From Codonopsis lanceolata (Eukaryota; Streptophyta; Magnoliopsida; Asterales; Campanulaceae), in NCBI GenBank assembly GCA_013146195.2, contig CM028383.1, positions 13,023,311 to 13,087,310 on the forward strand: a stretch of DNA of 64,000 nucleotides. Reading direction: 5' to 3'. Below are positions 57,086-64,000 of the stretch, one piece after another; the stretch's first letter is position 1; the number at the start of each line of letters is the position of its first letter. The position numbers and the translations under genes are program-made. The notes under the pieces are model-generated. The model made no database searches and was not told the origin of the DNA. It saw nothing but the letters and a program-made list of their open reading frames with translations.

Positions 57086-57817
57086 GCATCGCACATGCAT
57101 CGGTGTAATTCTTCTAACCATATGGAAACCCATCTCTTTTTGAAAGCTTGCCACCTCTGCAAGCGCCGTCTAATCACGGGTCGTGACATCTTCAAAATAT
57201 AATCCTCGGACAACGCTTGGGCTATGTTTTAATGAAATTTTTATTTTTTATTAATTACTATCGTTAATAAGCTTTGTTTTTGTTCATTCTGTTTAACTAG
57301 CATTTAATCTATGTTTATTGATTATGTGGTGCAGAGGCGAAGTGCTTTTTGTAGTCTAGAGTGTAGACAACAACAAATGACTCAAGATGAAAGGAAAGAG
57401 AAGTGATCATTTGCATCAATGAAACACATTTCATCCTCTACAACTACTAGATCATAACTTTCCACCAATGACGCCAAGATAGTCGTGGCTTTGTAGATTT
57501 ATTTTAATTTTTATTTTGATGTCAAGGCATGTATAAATCTAATATGTATGTATCCACTTGTATACATATATGAATCACGATGAATATATGTATATATATG
57601 TGGGTGTGTCAGAAATATATAAATATGTTTGTTGTGGTTATACTCCACGTATAACCCGGAACGAACGCGAATAGAAATGGAGTCCGAAAAATAATATTAC
57701 AACACATAAATAATCCTAGATAATTACAGTTATCTAAACCAAACACACACACTTACAGTGAGGAGAGGGTAGGGGATAACAATAAGCCTATCTAGGGGTA
57801 AAATACTCTAAATAAAG
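57086..57817. other. Non-coding DNA between ZIP copies
   Basis: No gene is seen. The segment 57540-57620 is rich in atatgtat-type dinucleotide runs. Confidence 0.5.
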
Positions 57818-58217
57818 CCAGAATGCTAAAGTACTACTCCCTCCGTCCCTAAATTATCGTCATCCTTTTCCTTGTTTTCCGTCTCAAAATAATTGTCCAG
57901 TTTGAAATTTACCTTTTTAGAACATCATTTTTACCACTTTACCCTTACTTTTTCACCCTGCTTTAATTATGGGCCACATACACATGTGTTTTAAAGGAAA
58001 CTACACATTAAACCAATATAAATAATCAAGTCAACTAGGACGATAATTTAGGGACGGAGGGAGTATATATTATTATGATGATCACAAAGTATACCATCTT
58101 TTTCGGTCCATCATTCATCACAAGGGGATTTTAATTTTATTTTATAATCATTAAAGTTTTTTATTATTTTATTTATAACGATATTAAGTATGTGCATCGT
58201 ACGGGGTGGAATACTAG
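57818..58217 (+). repeat. Duplicated segment, copy 2, ending in a Helitron-like terminus
   Basis: It is the same segment as 56940-57085 but carries the MITE 57837-58063. Its right end has gtgcatcgtac (arms GTGC/GTAC, weak hairpin) followed by ggggtggaata and CTAG (58214-58217) then T, the form of a Helitron 3' end in plus orientation. Confidence 0.7.
57837..58063. mobile_element. Stowaway-like MITE, 227 bp, TA duplication
   Basis: Ends CTCCCTCCGTCCCTAAATTA and aatttagggacggagggag are inverted. TA flanks at 57835-57836 and 58064-58065. The empty site is preserved at 56959-56960. It is the same family as 47068-47325, with a shorter right inner part. Confidence 0.96.
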
Positions 58218-58267
58218 TTTATTCTTAATTACATTGACCTCTCTTCACCTTTATACCTTGGATCACC

Positions 58268-58534
58268 ATGAACAAGTTGGTTACCATAATCTTTGTTTCC
58301 CTTTTACTGCTCCTCAAAGATGAGCAGGGGTTCAGCTGATTGCATTTGCCATCCGGAAGATGAAGACCGGAACAAAACAAAAGCATTGAAATTCAAACTC
58401 ATAGCCCTAGCTACAATCTTGATAGCCGGTGGCATAGGTGTCTCCCTCCCCTTTCTTGGCAAATTTATCCCCTATTTAAGCCCGGAGAAATATATTTTCT
58501 TTATCATTATTAAGGCTTTTGTAGTCGGGGTAAT
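58268..58534 (+). pseudogene. ZIP-type metal transporter pseudogene (copy 2), 5' part
   Basis: ATG 58268 starts MNKLVTIIFVSLLLLL; a one-base shift moves the rest to another frame: CHPEDEDRNKTKALK, then TM1 LIALATILIAGGIGVSLPFL, GKFIPYLSPEK and FFIIIKAFVVGVI. At 58534 a solo LTR interrupts it; the frame resumes at 62316. The stretch has one extra Ile (FFIII) against copy 1. The EDEDRNKTKALK linker and LSPEK loop are typical of plant IRT/ZIP proteins. Confidence 0.9.
58530..58534. other. Target-site duplication GTAAT (left)
   Basis: GTAAT precedes the solo LTR and is repeated at 62316-62320, directly after it: a 5-bp duplication as made by LTR-retrotransposon integrase. Confidence 0.93.
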
Positions 58535-61500
58535 TGATGTGCTCAAAAACGTAACTTGGGCAAGAATACCCGACCGTATCAAGGAATAAAGTGTACATAA
58601 GTACGAGTTATCGATCCGACAGAGAATGTACGTAATTCTCCCTCCAACTAAGTATATATCAAAATCGGGCTAACTAATTATATTTGTGCTAAAATAAAAT
58701 GAATTAAAAACTAAGAAAATAAAAACAATCTAAGAAAGCAATTGACTCTACTCTACCGCAGAAGTGGTTTGGCAACAACGAATCAAAATAAAAATATAGG
58801 AGTGCAATATTTCTAGTCTAGCCGGTGTCTAAAATTAATCCTCTTTTTACTTTTCTTTAATTCAAGTCTTGGTAGTCGGGCGCACTAAATTATTCACTAC
58901 GAGCTCTCACATCTTATAGAAAATATATGTACAACTCCTTGCTACAGGCTCTCGCATCTTATAACAAAGGAAAAAATAGTTGCATGTCAAAACAAGTATT
59001 CAATGACTATCTACGCATGATCTCCTCTTGGTCTAACGTTACCCAAAAATTATTGTGATTTTCGAAATTAATAGGACGGACTCTTGCAACGTATCCTATA
59101 ATTCTAGTGATCATCTAATGGTGGCTAAACCATCAAAAAGCATTAAGAACACACAATAATAACCAAGTACATGTGTAATACTTCGCAAAAAGATATTCTC
59201 TCTATTTTTCTACAAATTATGTCGGTAGCCGATTGACTATCAGTGAGTGTCACAAAAATACCAACTATTAAATTGATTGGTCCGAAAAGGAAAGGTAGCT
59301 CTCGTGGATCCTAAACATTTCTAAAATCATTTAATTAAGGGTCAACCAATAAAAAGAATTAAGTCCACAAAATAATAACCAAACATGAATGTATACTAAA
59401 TAAAGTGAGAGATTAAATTAAAACATTACATTTGACATAGAAAATAATTGCATCCATAAATCATTTAAGCATATAACCAATTCCACAATTACAAGATTAA
59501 TCAACCCAAAAAATACAATAACTATCATAAAATAAAGATTGGAAGAATTAAAACAAATGTTTTGCGAATCCGAGGTTGAAATCTTTTGCAAATGCATCCT
59601 TGATTTGAAGCTCCAAACCTTCAATGATGATTGATATGTGGAATAAATGGAGGAGAGATGGGGTTGAAAGGGGATGCTGCCCTCTTTTAGGGCACAACAA
59701 TGCATATGGGTCTTTTCAATCCCAAATGAAGGTTGCTGGGGATATTTAAATGAAGGACAACAAGAGTGGGGAGCAAGCCAGGGCAGATTTAGGAGAACAA
59801 AGGAATTTAAGGGCTAAAAACGGAAGAGAAAGGGGGTTGGGGCACGACAGGGTCAATGGAGCAGCCAAGGAGAGACTCGTGGGTTACCTAGAGTGAAATG
59901 AGTGATCTGTTATGAGGTGTGATGAGTCCAAGATTTTCACAAATTTTCCCGGGAATTTCCTTTTATTTTGTACTATTTTTAAGTTAATTATGCCTTGGAA
60001 ATATTATTATTTGTGTATTTGTGTTTAATGTAGATTTCCATGCATAATCGAGCAATTATATGGTGCTTAGCACGAAGTTTGAGGCAATTCCAAGCTTTAA
60101 AGTTGAATTGGAAATTATTTTGTCAAAGTCCTTTAAGTCTATTAAGTCCGTTAAGTGTTCCAAGGCAATTGAGGGCTAACGGGGACTAACAGCACTAACG
60201 GAGGACTAAATTGAGAGAGCTGGGAGGGGAAGGAGCTTCGGCGCGCTTTCTGAAGAAGCCAAGGGCCCAGAGCAATTTCCAGATTCTTCCTTGTACGTTG
60301 TCGCCTTCCCAAGCGGCCACGTCACCCTTATCCACAGCAGCTGATTCGCGTCTTCTTGGTGGATCAGCCCAAACCCGCATCCTGGCCCGCGTCCACCATG
60401 CCCATCCAGCCCGCGTGTCAGCCCATTTCATCTCACATATCTCAACCCATTTCACCTGGTTGGACCTGCGGTCTCCTCCCTGGGCTGCCCCTGATCCCAG
60501 TCGTGCCCCATCACTCTTAATTCTTCCATTTCAGCCCTTAATTCTCTCTTGTGCTTCCAATTTTGCCCCTCAGTCTTGTATACTCTCTCTTGCCTTCCCC
60601 ATTTAATTCCAGCAGCTTTCATTGGAGAAAAACAAAGTCCCCATTTCGGGACATTGCTCCCAAATGAGGCACCAGCCACATTTTACCCAAAAATCTTTTA
60701 TTCCTCCAGTGATTGATCACCATTAAAGGTTTGGAGCTTCAAATCAAGGGCCAAGGAAGCATCTACAAAAGATTTCAACCCCAGATTCGCGATTCTTTGG
60801 TTTAATTATTTCAACTTATATTTTTAGATATTTGTTATGATTTCTAGGGTTGATCATTTTTGTAAATGTTGAATTGGTTTATGCTTAAATTATCTATGGA
60901 ATGCAATTATTTTTCTATGTCCAATGTAGCGTTTTAATTTAATTTATCTCTTTATTTAGTACATATTCATGTTGGTTATTATTTTGTGAACTTAATGCTT
61001 TTAATTATTTGGCCAATAATTAAATGATTTTAGAAATATTTAAGATCCGCGAGAGCTACCTTTATATTTCGGACCAATCAATTTAATAGTTGGTGTTTTG
61101 TGGCATATACCGATAGCCATTGTGAGACTCGGTTTGACACGCGATCGAACCACCTTAGTCATTTCGCGAGGTCGAGGAGGTTAGGGTTGATTATAAGATA
61201 CGAAAGCCCGTAGTTAACCAATTTTATTTGTCTCGGCTACCAACATGATTTGTAGAAAAATTTAGAGAATTTCTTTTTGCGAAGTATTACCATGTGCTTG
61301 GTTATTATTATATGTTCTTCATGCTTTTAATGGCGTAGCGAACCATTAGATGATACCTAGAATGATAGGATACGAAGCGAAAGTCCTTCCTGTTATTCCA
61401 AAAATCACAATAGTAGTTTGTGTGGCGTGAGACCGAAAAGAGATCGTGCGTAGATAGTCATTGGATGCTTGTTTTGACATGCGGTTATTTTCTCCCCTAT

Positions 61501-62315
61501 GTTATGTGTTGCGATAATATGAACCCGTAGCAAAGTTGAAGGATAGCTAGATTTGTTATACGCAGTGAAAGCCCGTAGTGAAGAAAATAGTGCGTCCGAC
61601 TACCAAGACTTGAGTTAAAAAAAAAAAAAGAGGATTAAATTAAATACCGACTAGACTAGAAATAATGTACTCCTATATTTTTATCTTGATTTGTTGTTGT
61701 CAAACCATCTCCGCAATAGATTAGATTTAATTTCTTTCTTAGATTTTTTTAAATTTATTTTTAGATTTTAATTCATTTTCTTTTTCATTCAAAGATAATT
61801 AGTTAGTCTAATTTTGGTACTTAGTCGGAGTGAGAATTACGTACATTCCCTGTGGGATCGATAACTCGTACTTAGGTACACTTTATTACTTGATACGACC
61901 GGGTAATCTTGCCCGAGTTTCGTTTTGCGCACATCAAGGTAAAGTAGGCTAAATGGCGGGAATGTGAAGCAAAGTAGTCAGGATCTAGAGCGGGCAGGCT
62001 TAATCCAGGAGGGAGGGACGCGGGTGAGGCACGTGATACGGGTTAGGCACGTGGCGCGGGAGGAGCACGTGACACGTGGAGCAACTGATGATTCCCAGGA
62101 GCACGGACGTCAACCAAATGATTCAACGCTCAACTTTGCAGCCCGAATTACCTTGAACTTTGTGCTAAACGCCATATAAATGCTCGATTATGCATGGAAA
62201 CCTACATTAAGCACAATTACACAAATAATAATATTTTCAATGCATAATTAAGTCAAAAATAACACAAAATTAAAGGAAATTCTCAGGAAAATTCATGAAA
62301 ATCTTGAGCTCATCA
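58535..62315 (-). mobile_element. Athila-type solo LTR (minus strand), split by a second solo LTR
   Basis: Read on the minus strand it starts TGATGAGCTCAAG at 62315 and ends gagcacatca at 58535, matching the LTR at 36305-38218 throughout. Without the nested copy (59920-61936 and one 5-bp duplication) its length is about 1.76 kb. Flanking GTAAT on both sides shows it is a complete solo LTR, produced by recombination between two LTRs of a full element. Confidence 0.95.
59920..61936 (+). mobile_element. Athila-type solo LTR (plus strand), nested
   Basis: It starts TGATGAGTCC and ends gcgcacatca, 2017 bp, in opposite orientation to the LTR around it. The flanks AGGTG (59915-59919) and AGGTA (61937-61941) agree at 4 of 5 bases. 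It contains GC-rich segments (60200-60500) with open but unconserved frames. The internal words match 36305-38218 closely (gatccgcgagagctacc, ggaccaatcaatttaat). Confidence 0.94.
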
Positions 62316-62534
62316 GTAATTCTAGTAATTGGGTTTATACACGTGCTCCCCGATGCTTTTGAGAACTTGACATCGTCGTGTTTCAAAAGCCCATGGGGAG
62401 ACTTTTCGTTTATGGGGTTGGTTGCTATGGTGGAGACATTGGGGACACTTTTGTTTGAGTATCATTCGGCTGCTTATCAACATAGGTCTCACTTTAGTAA
62501 CAAGAAAGCAATTGTCAATTCAGCATTCTCATAA
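62316..62534 (+). pseudogene. ZIP-type metal transporter pseudogene (copy 2), 3' part of first exon
   Basis: Starting at the right GTAAT, the frame reads VILVIGFIHVLPDAFENL (metal-site His in FIHVLP), SPWGDFSFMGLVAM and RSHFSNKK, and then stops at 62532-62534. It continues the copy 2 frame across the solo LTR. Later exons with the histidine-rich loop and TM4-TM8 are not found to the right. Confidence 0.9.
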
Positions 62535-63600
<1,066 letters not shown>

Positions 63601-63619
63601 GCCGGTTATGTCAGAAGGG

Positions 63620-64000
63620 GCCCTTCCGGTTTGTAACATAATTTTTTTTCTATTTTTTGAACAACAAAGAAACAACCTACTATTTCTTTGACAGCAAAGA
63701 AACAACCTATTGTTTCGAGGTCTAGCAGTGAGGCTGATTACATACCATGCCCTCGCAACTACGGTTACCGAGCTTCGGTGGTTTGTGTATCTATTCTGTG
63801 AACTCGACACTCCATGCTCATACACGACATATTGAGATTGATTACCATTTTCTCTGTGAATTGGTTACGTGTGGTTTTTTAGCGCTTCATTATGTATCGT
63901 TAGAAGATTAACTGGATGATGTCTTCACCAAAGGCATGCCCAAGCCTCGCTTCCAGTCATTTTCAGTCAAGCTGTGTCTCCCGTTTAGTCGTCTGGCTTA
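63620..64000 (+). pseudogene. Ty1/copia RNase H remnant, runs off the window
   Basis: Readable in shifting frames: KKQPIVSRSSSEADY (63689 onwards, the conserved copia RNase H block), then, after a deletion, TRHIEIDYHFLCELV and LDDVFTKGMPKPRF, the C-terminal copia motifs (H.IEID.HF, D.FTK). The segment between, with the catalytic CDN motif and W..LL, is largely missing. A short duplication of aacaaagaaacaaccta occurs just before it (63658 and 63696). Any LTR lies beyond the right edge. Confidence 0.85.

Noticed and set aside
60211..60606. 131-residue frame on the plus strand in the inner solo LTR
   Set aside because: It lies wholly inside an LTR, is not conserved at 36305-38218, and has no domain.

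Overview
This is nuclear DNA of a flowering plant, probably a eudicot. The evidence is AT-rich non-coding DNA, spliced genes with GT/AG introns, plant lineages of LTR retrotransposons (Tat-type and Athila-type Ty3/gypsy, Ty1/copia), a plant L1-type LINE, CACTA, MULE, Harbinger and Stowaway-like DNA transposons, Helitrons, a plastid ndhH fragment and plant-specific gene families (DUF26/PDLP, ZIP transporter). Only one gene looks intact: a plasmodesmata-located-protein-like (double DUF26) gene at 50518-52496 on the minus strand. Almost everything else is transposon or repeat DNA, much of it nested and decayed. A 100-N scaffold gap lies at 28260-28359.

Layout. 1-9414: a Tat-type Ty3/gypsy pol on the minus strand, split inside its integrase by a 5'-truncated LINE on the plus strand (1568-6457) that ends in poly(A). 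9415-28259: LTR-derived and non-coding DNA holding one half of a long direct repeat (9490-10260 and 27498-28259), a 191-bp tandem array, several TA- or TTA-flanked MITEs, a plastid ndhH fragment inside a MITE, a Helitron relic with a PIF1 helicase tail, and LTR/gag debris at 19161-25060. 28360-30865: telomere-like short repeats, a 178-bp tandem array and the right end of a CACTA element with palindromic subterminal repeats. 30867-35039: a broken MULE transposase gene with a convergent, broken zf-GRF gene. 36305-39990: an Athila-type 5' LTR, primer binding site and truncated body, flanked by a 150-bp duplication of host DNA. 41935-45388: a long-TIR MULE-like element with two other elements nested in it. 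47068-49107: a MITE abutting a second PIF1-bearing Helitron.

50518-52646 is the PDLP-like gene with a plausible TATA box. 53227-55612 holds more MITEs and a minisatellite. 56266-62534 holds two ZIP metal-transporter pseudogenes; the second is cut by a solo LTR that itself contains a second solo LTR in the opposite orientation. Between the ZIP copies lies a duplicated segment, one copy carrying a Stowaway MITE and the other preserving the empty site. The window ends in a degenerate copia RNase H region that runs off the right edge.

I found no operon-like or defence-like novel system. The interest lies in insertion order, empty sites and nested breaks, which give a relative history of the locus, and in a few unexplained repeats. 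All identifications come from reading motifs by eye; no database search was run.
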